64,000 nt of DNA, from the NCBI RefSeq assembly GCF_008704995.1, contig NZ_CP023747.1:7040001-7104000 (forward strand), given 5' to 3'. Positions 24,376-32,571 of this stretch are shown here, one piece after another. The notes beneath the pieces are model-generated. The model was given only the letters and a program-made list of their open reading frames with translations, searched no databases and had not been told where the DNA came from. Position numbers and translations under genes: made by a program. The stretch comes from Streptomyces nodosus (GTDB lineage: Bacteria > Actinomycetota > Actinomycetes > Streptomycetales > Streptomycetaceae). Every line of letters begins with the position of its first letter. The stretch's first letter is position 1.

Positions 24376-24540
24376 CTCCGTGAGCGCATCACCGAGGCCC
24401 GCGTCAACGGATGGCTCCGTGAGGTCGAAAGACCCCAGGTCAGTCTCAACGCCGTCATAGCCAAGCTCACCAGCCTCAACCGAGCTCCACCGACGGCCCC
24501 CAGCTGGTCGACCTCGGCATGCCCCTCTTCACCGCTGCGG
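24376..24540 (+). pseudogene. 3' fragment of a site-specific integrase gene
   Basis: Plus-strand reading LRERITEARVNGWLREVER followed by PQVSLNAVIAKLTSLN, then after a frameshift near 24480-24491 LVDLGMPLFTAAG. This pattern (helical linker with GWLxEVExxxVSL and the final DLGMP) matches the C-terminal end of Streptomyces phage-type integrases as I recall them. The 5' part is absent, probably lost when the IS inserted or by deletion. It marks this locus as a former integration site of a mobile element. Confidence 0.5.
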
Positions 24541-25068
24541 GTTCCATTCGGGGAGCTCGGCTGCCGTGACCAGGCTGCGCACGTCCAGCGTTCGCCGGCA
24601 TGCTTCGGATGCCTGGTCGACGATCACGGCACAGCCGCCCCAGTGGCTTCCGACTTCTTCGACCATGGCCTTGACGCTCAGCGCTTGGCTGCCGGTCTCG
24701 ACCCAGTCGTCGACCATCAACACTCGGTCGCTCGGTGTGAGCGAGGTGCGTTGGATGCGGAGTTCGTGGCGAAGACGGCGGTAGTCAGGGGGTGTCTGCC
24801 TGGTGAGTTTCTCACCGGGGAACAGACCGTGCTGCTTGCGCACGGCAATGAAGCCGACACCGAGTTCGACAGCGACTGCGGCGCCGAGCAGGAAGCCGCG
24901 GGACTCGATGCCGCAGACAGCGGTGATTCCTTCACCTTCGAATGTCGCCGCGAGCCCTCTGACTACGCCGGTGAGCGCCTCCGGGTCTCGGAAGATCTTC
25001 CAGACGTCGGCGTGGCCGTCGATCCACTGGAAATGACTGAGGGCCAGGTCCCGGGCTCGGTGGGTCAT
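24529..25068 (-). CDS. Purine-type phosphoribosyltransferase (adenine PRT-like)
   Basis: A 179-residue type I phosphoribosyltransferase. The PRPP loop reads VLMVDDWVETGSQA (near residues 115-128) and the fold opens with FQWIDGHADVWKIFRDPEAL, followed by AVCGIESRGFLLGAAVAVEL, both typical of adenine phosphoribosyltransferase. It would transfer ribose phosphate from PRPP to a base, either in salvage or in a specialised pathway. ATG 25068 is chosen; a TTG at 25104 would add 12 residues. No ribosome site is visible. Its 3' end overlaps the decayed integrase fragment. Confidence 0.78.
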   Translation of the reverse strand: MTHRARDLALSHFQWIDGHADVWKIFRDPEALTGVVRGLAATFEGEGITAVCGIESRGFLLGAAVAVELGVGFIAVRKQHGLFPGEKLTRQTPPDYRRLRHELRIQRTSLTPSDRVLMVDDWVETGSQALSVKAMVEEVGSHWGGCAVIVDQASEACRRTLDVRSLVTAAELPEWNPQR

Positions 25069-25320
25069 TATCGCGAGTGTCGCGTTCCGACTGCGTCCCG
25101 ACAACCCATTATCTGCCCGAGGGGCCAGGCGGCCCGCTCGCTCATGTTCAGCGGACGCTGGCGCCGGTACGCGGTCCTTGGTCCGGAAATGACCGGGTGG
25201 ACTTACGGAACTCCTCGCCCGAGTCGACCGCGACCGCGGCCGACGGGTCGAAGTCGAGCATCGCGTGCTGAAGGTGGCCGGCTCGTGATCCGTATCTCGA
25301 GCGGGAAGGCGTGACGCCTC
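25069..25320. other. Intergenic region with no supported gene
   Basis: No complete gene is visible. A minus-strand reading around 25210-25290 contains LQHAMLDFDPSAAVAVDSGEEF, and a plus-strand one at 25203-25290 contains TELLARVDRDRGRRVEVEHR (20 residues); either could be a remnant. Composition is host-like. Confidence 0.4.
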
Positions 25321-25818
25321 TCAACTGCGTCGGAGGAGCCTTCTCAGTCGGCCGGGCGCGGAGCCCCGGAACCGTTGAAGCAGTTCAAGGGCCGGAGGGC
25401 TGTCCGGGTCGAAGCCGTGGATCCTATCCAACTCGGCGGGCACGCCCGGCCCCCACAGCCGGGCGCCATGGCAGTGGAAACAGAAGGCGATCTGGAAGAG
25501 CAGGTCGGTGGCGCTATGAGCACGGATACCCCAGCCCGGGGTGAAACAGCGGTGCAGTTCACTGTCCGGCGCAGAGCTGATCAACGTCAGGGCGTCGCTG
25601 ACCTGAGCTGCCTGCCAGATCGCAACATCGTCACCCACCAGGTCGCTCGCGCCGATGTGCCTCATCGGGTCGGTGATGCGGACGACCTCGATCAACTCGG
25701 TCCTCTCTTGAACGGGCGGAAGCATCATGCGTAAAGAATCGCTGTTCACGGCGTCGCGCACCAGAGGCGAGCAGGGCCCCGGCAGTGGTGGTCGGTGGGG
25801 GCTCTGTGCCGCGTTCAT
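25321..25818 (-). CDS. Conserved hypothetical protein
   Basis: A 165-residue protein whose core is ERTELIEVVRITDPMRHIG, then ELHRCFTPGWGIRAHSATDL and LFQIAFCFHCHGARLWGPG. The conserved Cys/His-rich centre (HRCF, FCFHCHGARLW) could hold a metal or a disulphide. I recall similar Streptomyces proteins but no function. ATG 25818 has a weak GGAAA upstream; ATG 25728 or 25725 would give a shorter protein starting MMLPPVQ or MLPPVQ. It diverges from the P-loop/NUDIX gene. Confidence 0.6.
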   Translation of the reverse strand: MNAAQSPHRPPLPGPCSPLVRDAVNSDSLRMMLPPVQERTELIEVVRITDPMRHIGASDLVGDDVAIWQAAQVSDALTLISSAPDSELHRCFTPGWGIRAHSATDLLFQIAFCFHCHGARLWGPGVPAELDRIHGFDPDSPPALELLQRFRGSAPGRLRRLLRRS

Positions 25819-25884
25819 CAGCCCGGGTTTCCGTGGCAGGGTGAAGCGGGCAAGCCACAGGGGGCCAACAGAAGAGGGGGAATC

Positions 25885-26925
25885 GTGATCATCTGGATCA
25901 ACGGGGCGTTCGGCGCGGGGAAGACCACGACCGCGCGGGAACTGATCGAGCTGATCCCGAACAGCACGCTCTTCGACCCTGAGGTCGTCGGTGGAGCACT
26001 CCCGCATCTACTGCCGCCGAAATGCCTCGCCGAGGTCGGCGACTTCCAGGATCTCCCGATCTGGCGACGGCTGGTGATCGATACGGCGGCCGCGATGCTC
26101 GCCGAGCTCGGCGGGGTCCTCGTGGTGCCGATGACCCTGCTGCGCCAGGACTATCGCGATGAGATCTTCGGCGGCCTCGCGGCCCGGCGCATCCCCGTAC
26201 GTCATGTGCTTCTCGCCCCGGCTGAAACGATCCTGCGCGAGCGTATAGCCGACCGGGAGGTTCCGCCCGACCTCCCGGACGGTGAGATACGGGTCCGCCA
26301 GTGGGCCTTCGACCACATCGAGCCCTATCGCGCCGCCCTCGCCTCCTGGCTCACCGCCGACGCCTATCCCCTCGACACCGGCGACCTGACCCCGCACGAG
26401 GCCGCCCTGCGGATCGCCGAGGCGGTACGCACCGGGGCCGCGCCGGTGTGCGACATCGTGCAGACACCCGAGCCGACCGCCGAGACCGTCGCGGCGGGCG
26501 TGCTGCTCTTCGACGAGCAGGACCGGGTGCTGCTGGTCGATCCCACCTACAAGGCGGGCTGGGAGTTCCCCGGCGGAGTCGTGGAACCCGGTGAGGCTCC
26601 CGCCCGGGCCGGCATAAGGGAGGTCGCCGAGGAGACCGGGATCACGCTCGGTGAGGTCCCCAGGCTCCTGGTCGTCGACTGGGAGCCGCCCGTGCCCCCC
26701 GGCTACGGCGGACTGCGACTGCTCTTCGACGGCGGCCGTCTCGACAGCACCGAGACCGGCCGCCTGCTGCTGCCCGGGCCCGAGTTGAGGGGCTGGCGGT
26801 TCGCCACCGAGGCCGAGGCGGCCGGTCTTCTTCCGCCGGTGCGCTATGAACGGCTCCGCTGGGCGCTCAGGGCCCGTGAGCGGGGCGCGGCGCTGTATCT
26901 GGAGGCGGGCACACCGGTCGGCTGA
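25885..26925 (+). CDS. P-loop kinase/NUDIX hydrolase fusion protein
   Basis: A 346-residue two-domain protein. Residues 1-175 form a P-loop NTPase with Walker A GAFGAGKTT (residues 7-15), of the TmrB-like/AAA_17 small-molecule kinase type. Residues 195-340 form a NUDIX hydrolase with a complete Nudix box, GGVVEPGEAPARAGIREVAE followed by ETGI. The start is GTG with GAGGGGGA 5-6 nt upstream. The pairing suggests an enzyme that phosphorylates and then hydrolyses, or guards, a nucleotide-like compound. TmrB-type domains are known for tunicamycin resistance, but that role is not shown here. Confidence 0.83.
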   Translation: MIIWINGAFGAGKTTTARELIELIPNSTLFDPEVVGGALPHLLPPKCLAEVGDFQDLPIWRRLVIDTAAAMLAELGGVLVVPMTLLRQDYRDEIFGGLAARRIPVRHVLLAPAETILRERIADREVPPDLPDGEIRVRQWAFDHIEPYRAALASWLTADAYPLDTGDLTPHEAALRIAEAVRTGAAPVCDIVQTPEPTAETVAAGVLLFDEQDRVLLVDPTYKAGWEFPGGVVEPGEAPARAGIREVAEETGITLGEVPRLLVVDWEPPVPPGYGGLRLLFDGGRLDSTETGRLLLPGPELRGWRFATEAEAAGLLPPVRYERLRWALRARERGAALYLEAGTPVG

Positions 26926-27001
26926 CAGTACAGAGGAGCCGCCAGCGGCAGGGGACCGAAGGGGAAGCCGAAGCGTCCGCCACCGGGCGACCTTGGTGTC
27001 A

Positions 27002-28063
27002 TTACACGGAGTCGGTCGGCCTCCGGTAGGCGTCCCGCAGTGCCTCGTACGGGTAGGAGGCGTTCCGGCTCTCGAAGCGGAGGCGGTGGCTGAAGCCGGC
27101 GCGGACGGCGGTGAGCGGGGCGTGACGCATGATGATCCCGGCGGCGGCCGACGGGGCACCCTCCGGGCGCCGCCCCTCGGCACAGGCCCGCACAAACGCG
27201 TCGCGTTCCTCGCCGCGGTATCCGTACAGCGCGGTCACCAGCCAGTTCACCAGCTGGGCGGCCATATACGCGTGGTCGTAGCCGTGGTGCCGGTCGTAGA
27301 AAGCGCGTTCCTCCGAGGTCAGCAGGAAACGGGGGGAGAGCGTGAGACCGAAGTCGGCGAGGTAGAGGCGCCGCCCGTCGGTGAGGACATTCTCGAAGTG
27401 GGCGTCGAAGTGCAGGAGTTCGTGCACCTGGAGGAAGTCGGCGGTCGCCATGAGCTGCCGCTGGACCAGGGCGAGCGCGCCGTCGAGGTCGCCCGAGGCG
27501 TGCCGGGCGCCGAGCCAGTCGTGCAGGTGGTGCGGCACATACTCCAGAAACAGCGTCACGCTCGCGGAGGCCGTGCGCAGCGCCTCGATCCGCTCGCGCA
27601 CCTGGGGCGCCCCGCCCCAGTAGGCCACGACCCGTTCCACATCGGCGAGTTCCTCGTGGAGCGGCCGCGGCGGGTCCGGGAGCACCCGCCAGTGGTGCAG
27701 CAGCGGGAAGCCGGAGAACTGCCCGGACCGCACCCAGCCGGTGGTCATCGTGTGTGCCGCCAGCTCACGCCAGGCCCCGAAGCCGGGACTGCCGAGGCCG
27801 TAGTGACAGACGACCGGCACCCGGAAGAGATTCGCGGTGGAGCGGACGTTCCCGGGGCGCTGCTCGGCATCCGTCAGCGGCACACGCTTCACGAAGACCC
27901 GTCTGCCGGCCACCTCGATCAGCAGGGAGCGCCCGCCGATCCCGGTGCCCAGTGGTGTGCCCGACTCGACCAGCGCGGCGAGTTCGCGATCGTCGGTCGC
28001 GGCGAGGGCGTCGCCGATGTCGCGGTGGGCGGCGAGGCGCGCGTCAGGAGGCACGCCCGCCAT
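27002..28063 (-). CDS. Protein-kinase-like fold protein
   Basis: A 353-residue protein with kinase hallmarks: a Gly-rich loop region GTGIGGRSLLIEV, the lysine in VFVKRVPL, a catalytic loop HFDAHFENVL (HxDxHxxN) and DFG in YLADFGLTLS. It resembles the small-molecule or lanthipeptide-type kinase-like family rather than typical Ser/Thr kinases, since HFDAH replaces HRDLK. No transmembrane helix or PASTA domain is present. The start at 28063 lacks an obvious ribosome site. No substrate can be named. Confidence 0.8.
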   Translation of the reverse strand: MAGVPPDARLAAHRDIGDALAATDDRELAALVESGTPLGTGIGGRSLLIEVAGRRVFVKRVPLTDAEQRPGNVRSTANLFRVPVVCHYGLGSPGFGAWRELAAHTMTTGWVRSGQFSGFPLLHHWRVLPDPPRPLHEELADVERVVAYWGGAPQVRERIEALRTASASVTLFLEYVPHHLHDWLGARHASGDLDGALALVQRQLMATADFLQVHELLHFDAHFENVLTDGRRLYLADFGLTLSPRFLLTSEERAFYDRHHGYDHAYMAAQLVNWLVTALYGYRGEERDAFVRACAEGRRPEGAPSAAAGIIMRHAPLTAVRAGFSHRLRFESRNASYPYEALRDAYRRPTDSV

Positions 28064-28181
28064 TCTCGGCGCCGGGCACGGTGCCTGTCGGCCGAATACC
28101 GGAGCATGTCCGCGACGGGTTCCGCTCCCGCACCACGAGGGGCGGTGCCATGGGGCGGCAGGGGCACGCCCCGGGGCGGGA

Positions 28182-28219
28182 GCGGCAAGGGGTCATGGCG
28201 TGGACGGACCCCTTGCCGC
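28182..28219 (-). terminator. Terminator of the M20 dipeptidase gene
   Basis: GCGGCAAGGGGTC at 28182-28194 pairs perfectly with GACCCCTTGCCGC at 28207-28219, a 13-bp stem with a 12-nt loop, located 12 nt beyond the dipeptidase stop on the minus strand. Confidence 0.8.
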
Positions 28220-28231
28220 GGGCGGAATTGC

Positions 28232-29587
28232 TCAGCTCGCCGCGTAGTTGCGCAGAAACAGTGCCTCCGTGACCGACAGACGCTCCAGCTCCTCGGGGGA
28301 CACGCTCTCGTTCACCGCGTGGATCTGCGCCTCCGGCTCGCTCAGGCCGATCAGCAGGACCTCCGCCTGCGGATAGAGCGCCGCCAGGGTGTTGCACAGT
28401 GGGATGGAGCCGCCCTGGCCCGCGTACTGCATCTCCTGGCCCGGGTAGGCGACCGCCATCGCCTCGGCCATCGCCGCGTACGCCGGGCTGGTGGTGTCGG
28501 CCCGGAACGCCTGACCCTGACCGAGCTGCTCCGTCAGCACCTGGGCACCCCACGGGGTGCGCGCCTCCAGATGGGCCCGGAGCAGCTTGGTCGCCTCGAC
28601 GGCGTCCGTGCCCGGCGGCACCCGCAGGCTGACCAGCGCACGGGCGCTCGACTGGACCGAGGGCGTCGCACCCACGACCGGCGGGCAGTCGATGCCGAGG
28701 ACGGTCACGGCCGGGCGCGCCCAGATCCGGTCGGCGACCGAACCGGAACCGATCAGCTCCACCCCGTCGAGCACCTTGGCGTCCTTGCGGAACTGCTCCT
28801 CGGCGTACTCGACGCCCTCCCACCGGGCTTCGGAGTCCAGCCCGTCGACGGACGTCGAACCGTCCTCGGCCCGCAGCGAGTCCAGTACGCGGACCAGCGC
28901 GGCCAGCGCGTCGGGCGCGGCCCCGCCGAACTGGCCCGAGTGCAGATTGCCTTCGAGCGTGTCCACCTGGACCCGTACGAGGGTCATGCCGCGCAGCGTG
29001 GCGGTGACCGTCGGCAGGCCGGCCCGGAAGTTGCCCGCGTCGCCGATGACGATGGTGTCGGCCTCGAGCAGATCCGGGTGCTCCTCGGCGTACCGCTCCA
29101 GACCGCCGGTGCCCTGCTCCTCCGAGCCCTCGGCGATGACCTTGATGTGCACGGGCACGCCGCCGTCCGCCTTCAGCGCGCGCAGCGCGAGCAGATGCAT
29201 GATGATGCCGCCCTTGCAGTCGGCGCTGCCGCGGCCGTACCAGCGGCCGTCACGCTCGGTCAGCTCGAAGGGCGGGGTGGACCAGCCGGCCTCGTCGAGC
29301 GGCGGCTGCACATCGTAGTGGGCGTACAGCAGGACCGTCTTCGCCCCCTCGGGGCCGGGCAGGAAGCCGTACACCGACTGGGTGCCGTCGGGGGTGTCCA
29401 GCAGCGCCACGTCCTGGAACCCCTCGGCGCGCAGCGCGTCGGCGACCCAGCCGGCGGCGCCCTCGCTCTCGCTCCTGGGGAACTGGTCGAAGTCCGCCAC
29501 CGATCGGAAGGCCACCAGCTCGGTGAGTTCCTCCTTCGCTCTGGGCATCAGCGAGGCGACGGCCTCGGCGACTGGACGCGACGACAT
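28232..29587 (-). CDS. M20 family dipeptidase
   Basis: A 451-residue zinc peptidase of the M20 family. The co-catalytic metal ligands are visible: His90 and Asp92 in YAHYDVQ, the bridging Asp123 in GSADCKGG, and Glu156-Glu157 in AEGSEEQGT. The dimerisation domain occupies roughly residues 210-330. It probably hydrolyses dipeptides, as carnosinase-like enzymes do. ATG 29587 has AAGGAG 7 nt upstream and is preferred over GTG 29593. A strong hairpin terminator follows. Confidence 0.92.
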   Translation of the reverse strand: MSSRPVAEAVASLMPRAKEELTELVAFRSVADFDQFPRSESEGAAGWVADALRAEGFQDVALLDTPDGTQSVYGFLPGPEGAKTVLLYAHYDVQPPLDEAGWSTPPFELTERDGRWYGRGSADCKGGIIMHLLALRALKADGGVPVHIKVIAEGSEEQGTGGLERYAEEHPDLLEADTIVIGDAGNFRAGLPTVTATLRGMTLVRVQVDTLEGNLHSGQFGGAAPDALAALVRVLDSLRAEDGSTSVDGLDSEARWEGVEYAEEQFRKDAKVLDGVELIGSGSVADRIWARPAVTVLGIDCPPVVGATPSVQSSARALVSLRVPPGTDAVEATKLLRAHLEARTPWGAQVLTEQLGQGQAFRADTTSPAYAAMAEAMAVAYPGQEMQYAGQGGSIPLCNTLAALYPQAEVLLIGLSEPEAQIHAVNESVSPEELERLSVTEALFLRNYAAS

Positions 29588-29769
29588 GGGCACTCTCCTT
29601 GTGGGTCCGGCGTTCTACGGATGGGTACGGCTTCGGGTGTATGAGTAGGCGCGTACTGGTGTGCAGGGCGCATACGCTGCCGATCCTCCCACAGCGACCT
29701 CGGACGCCGTCGCCGTAGGATGCGGGAGTCAGATGCGGCAGGCGGTTGGATCGGGAGCAGTAGGCCATC

Positions 29770-31002
29770 GTGAGCAGCGAGAACTCTTCGGCGGACGACG
29801 TGCAACGGGTGTGGGACGTCGTCGTGGTGGGCGCGGGACCCGCGGGAGCATCTGCCGCCTATGCGGCTGCGGTGGCGGGGCGCAGAGTGCTGTTGCTGGA
29901 GAAGGCGGAGCTGCCCCGCTACAAGACCTGTGGCGGCGGCATCATCGGACCCTCGCGCGACTCACTCCCGCCCGGCTTCGAACTGCCGCTGCGCGACCGG
30001 GTGCGCGCGGTCACCTTCTCCAACAACGGGCGTTTCACCCGCACCCGCCGCTCCAAGCACACGCTGTTCGGGCTGGTCAACCGGCCCGAGTTCGACCAGC
30101 AGCTCGTGGAGCACGCCCAGAAGGCGGGGGCGGAACTGCGCACCGGAGTGACGGTCTCACGGGTCGAGCAGCACGGCTCGGCGGTGCCGGACCGGCGCAC
30201 CGTGGCCGTGGTGCTGCAGGGCGGGGAGACACTGCTGGCGCGTGCCGTGGTGGGCGCGGACGGCAGCGCCAGCCGGATAGGAGCCCATGTCGGGGTGAAG
30301 CTCGACCAGGTGGATCTGGGCCTGGAGGCGGAGATCCCGGTACCGGACACCGTCGCCGAGGACTGGCAGGGCCGGATCCTGCTCGACTGGGGTCCGATGC
30401 CGGGCAGCTATGGCTGGGTCTTCCCGAAGGGCGACACACTGACGGTCGGTGTGATCTCCGCCCGTGGTGAAGGTGCCACCACCAAGCGGTACTTGGAGGA
30501 CTTCATCGCCCGGCTCGGGCTAGCCGGCTTCGAACCGAGCATCACTTCCGGGCACTTGACCCGCTGCCGCGCCGACGACTCGCCCCTGTCGCGCGGGCGG
30601 GTGCTGGTGTGCGGGGACGCGGCGGGGCTGCTGGAGCCGTGGACCCGTGAGGGGATCTCGTTCGCGCTGCGGTCGGGACGGCTCGCGGGGGAGTGGGCGG
30701 TGCGGATCGCGGAGGCCCACGACGCGGTGGACACGCGCAGGCAGGCGCTGAACTACGCGTTCGCCATCAAGGCGGGGCTGGGCGTCGAGATGAGCGTCGG
30801 CAAGCGGCTGCTGGCGGTCTTCGAGCGCAGGCCCGGACTGTTCCACGCGGCCCTGACCGGTTTCCGTCCCGCCTGGAAGGCGTTCAAGGACATCACCCAG
30901 GGGACCACGTCCCTGGGCGAGATGGTGCGGAACCGGCCGTTCGTCCAGCGCGGGCTGACCGCGCTGGACCCGGGCACCGCGGACGACGGCGTCAGTTCGT
31001 GA
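29770..31002 (+). CDS. Geranylgeranyl reductase family flavoprotein
   Basis: A 410-residue FAD enzyme. The dinucleotide fold VVVVGAGPAGASAAYAAAVA lies at residues 17-36, followed by RYKTCGGGI, the redox-active Cys region of geranylgeranyl reductases, and VLVCGDAAGLLEPWTREGIS, the second FAD motif. Family members saturate isoprenoid chains of menaquinone, phospholipids or chlorophyll. A role in reducing a quinone or polyprenyl chain is likely in this cell. The start is GTG with GGGAG about 12 nt upstream. Its 3' end overlaps the convergent DUF385 gene by 11 bp. Confidence 0.9.
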   Translation: MSSENSSADDVQRVWDVVVVGAGPAGASAAYAAAVAGRRVLLLEKAELPRYKTCGGGIIGPSRDSLPPGFELPLRDRVRAVTFSNNGRFTRTRRSKHTLFGLVNRPEFDQQLVEHAQKAGAELRTGVTVSRVEQHGSAVPDRRTVAVVLQGGETLLARAVVGADGSASRIGAHVGVKLDQVDLGLEAEIPVPDTVAEDWQGRILLDWGPMPGSYGWVFPKGDTLTVGVISARGEGATTKRYLEDFIARLGLAGFEPSITSGHLTRCRADDSPLSRGRVLVCGDAAGLLEPWTREGISFALRSGRLAGEWAVRIAEAHDAVDTRRQALNYAFAIKAGLGVEMSVGKRLLAVFERRPGLFHAALTGFRPAWKAFKDITQGTTSLGEMVRNRPFVQRGLTALDPGTADDGVSS

Positions 31003-31441
31003 CGGTGATGTGGAAGACCGGGTGGTCGGGGGCGACACGGCGCAGGTCCTCGTCCGGGGAGTCGGGGCCGACGCCGTTGAAGAAGACGCCGACCTCGGCC
31101 TTCCACCGCTTCAGATAGGCGCGCAGCAGCGGAACCTTGTCGTCGTCGGCGACCTCGGTGGCGGTGAACGCCTCCACCTTCTTGCCGAGATGCAGTTCGC
31201 CCCCGCCGGCCGCCCGCATGTTGTGGGTCCACTGGACGTGGCCGCGGGGGGCGACCAGGTACTGCTGTCCGTCCACGGTCATCAGGTTCACGGGGGTGGT
31301 GCGCCAGGCGCCGCTCTTACGGCCCCGGACCGCCAGGACCCGTGAGCCCCAGACGCTGATGCCGCGGCGGGTCAACCAGGCCACGGCCCGGTTGACGACA
31401 TGGACGGTGATCCAGCCAGGCTTCTGGACGTGCGTGGACAT
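30992..31441 (-). CDS. F420-dependent nitroreductase-like (DUF385) protein
   Basis: A 149-residue split-barrel protein of the deazaflavin-dependent nitroreductase family, named for mycobacterial Ddn. It shows LAVRGRKSGAWRTTPVNLMT and VAPRGHVQWTHNMRAAG, the F420-contacting segments, and a C-terminal DHPVFHITV. It probably reduces a quinone or another small compound with F420H2. It diverges from a TetR gene across five copies of a palindrome and is probably its target. Confidence 0.87.
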   Translation of the reverse strand: MSTHVQKPGWITVHVVNRAVAWLTRRGISVWGSRVLAVRGRKSGAWRTTPVNLMTVDGQQYLVAPRGHVQWTHNMRAAGGGELHLGKKVEAFTATEVADDDKVPLLRAYLKRWKAEVGVFFNGVGPDSPDEDLRRVAPDHPVFHITVTN

Positions 31442-31495
31442 GGCGACTTCCTTCGGGGTGTGGTGGCGTGCCGGTGGTCGTGGCGGTGCTCCTTC

Positions 31496-31716
31496 GAGAG
31501 CAGTGCTCTCGTCCGAGGCAAGTATGGGCGTGAGGGGCGATCCAAAGCAAGAGCGGTGCTCACATTGGCGCGCGGCGCTCTCGTTTCAGGTTGACGCTGT
31601 CGCCGTAACCCGGCTCCTGGGGTGGTGAGCGCTGCTCCGCAAGGGGGCTGTCGGGGTGCAGGGTGCGACTTCGGTCGATCTGGAGAGCGCTGCTCCTTCC
31701 TGAGAGCGCCGCTCTC
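31496..31716. promoter_or_regulatory. Array of five TetR-operator-like palindromes
   Basis: Consensus GAGAGC-N3-GCTCTC. Full sites are at 31496-31510 (GAGAGCAGTGCTCTC) and 31702-31716 (GAGAGCGCCGCTCTC). Core sites GAGC-N3-GCTC are at 31551-31561, 31627-31637 and 31685-31695. A half-site GCGCTCTC lies at 31575-31582. All sit between the divergent DUF385 and TetR starts. Confidence 0.75.
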
Positions 31717-31757
31717 TTTTGCGTGCACCGCTCACGTTCCTGTGCGACACTGCCCGC

Positions 31758-32450
31758 ATGAGCACTGCACGAGGAGCCCGCGCCCGCGCCCGGATCGAAG
31801 TCACCGCCGCCATCAAGGACGAGGCACGCAGACAGCTCGCCGCGGAAGGCGCCGCCAGACTGTCGCTGCGCGCCGTCGCCCGCGAGCTGGGCATGGTGTC
31901 CTCGGCGCTCTACCGCTACTTCCCCAGCCGCGACGACCTGCTCACCGCGCTGATCATCGACGCCTACGACTCCCTGGGCGAGGCCGCCGAGGCCGCCGAC
32001 GCCGCGACCGGCGATGTCGCCCCCGTCCGGCGCTGGGTCGCGGTGTGCGAGGCCGTACGCCGCTGGGCGCTCGCGCATCCGCACGAGTACGCGCTGATCT
32101 ACGGTTCGCCGGTGCCCGGCTATGCGGCGCCCGAGACGACCGTCCCGCCCGCCGCCCGGGTGGGGCTCCTGCTGATCGGCATCGTGCGCGACGCACACCG
32201 GCGGCGCGGAGTGGCCCTCACCCCGGTGCCCGCCGAACTTCAGCCGGAGGCCCGCCGTATGGCCGCCGAGCTGGCCCCCGACCTGCCGCCGGAGGTGGTC
32301 ACCGCCATGGTGGCCTCCTGGGCGCAGCTGTACGGACTGGTCGGCTTCGAGGTGTTCGGGCAGTTCAACAAGGTGGTGGAGGACCGTGAGGCCTTCTTCC
32401 GGCACGCGGTGACCCAACTCGCCCACGGTGTGGGCCTGGTCTTCCCCTAG
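31758..32450 (+). CDS. TetR/AcrR family transcriptional regulator
   Basis: A 230-residue TetR repressor. The DNA-binding domain is residues 12-60 with LSLRAVARELGMVSSALYRY as helix-turn-helix, followed by FPSRDDLLTALI. The C-terminal ligand domain contains ALAHPHEYALIYGSPVPGY, typical of the WHG/TetR_C_13 group. ATG 31758 lies 6 nt after GACACT, a plausible -10 box, so it may be leaderless. The palindromes at 31496-31716 suggest repression of itself and of the divergent DUF385 gene. Confidence 0.9.
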   Translation: MSTARGARARARIEVTAAIKDEARRQLAAEGAARLSLRAVARELGMVSSALYRYFPSRDDLLTALIIDAYDSLGEAAEAADAATGDVAPVRRWVAVCEAVRRWALAHPHEYALIYGSPVPGYAAPETTVPPAARVGLLLIGIVRDAHRRRGVALTPVPAELQPEARRMAAELAPDLPPEVVTAMVASWAQLYGLVGFEVFGQFNKVVEDREAFFRHAVTQLAHGVGLVFP

Positions 32451-32494
32451 GCGCCTGGCCGTCGGGTACCGGACCGGCAGGCCGGCACCCGGAC

Positions 32495-32512
32495 GTACTC
32501 CCCGGGGAGTAC
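32495..32512. promoter_or_regulatory. 18-bp perfect palindrome upstream of the two-component pair
   Basis: GTACTCCCCGGGGAGTAC is a perfect palindrome, about 60 bp upstream of the predicted transcription start of the histidine kinase gene. That is a usual place for an activator site of a NarL/LuxR-type response regulator. A near-copy occurs at 47804-47820. Confidence 0.6.
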
Positions 32513-32558
32513 CCGTGATCACCTCGTCCGGCTGACGTCGTCCCCGGTCAGGGGCGTC

Positions 32559-32564
32559 TAGCGT
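32559..32564 (+). promoter_or_regulatory. -10 box of the leaderless kinase-regulator operon
   Basis: TAGCGT ends 7 nt before the ATG at 32572; no ribosome site lies between them. Confidence 0.5.
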
Positions 32565-32571
32565 GAACCTC

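Noticed and set aside
26846..29644. A 932-residue plus-strand open frame
   Set aside because: It runs antisense to the kinase-like and M20 dipeptidase genes. Its translation is rich in Arg, Gly, His and Gln with no domain, as expected for a shadow in a G+C-rich genome.
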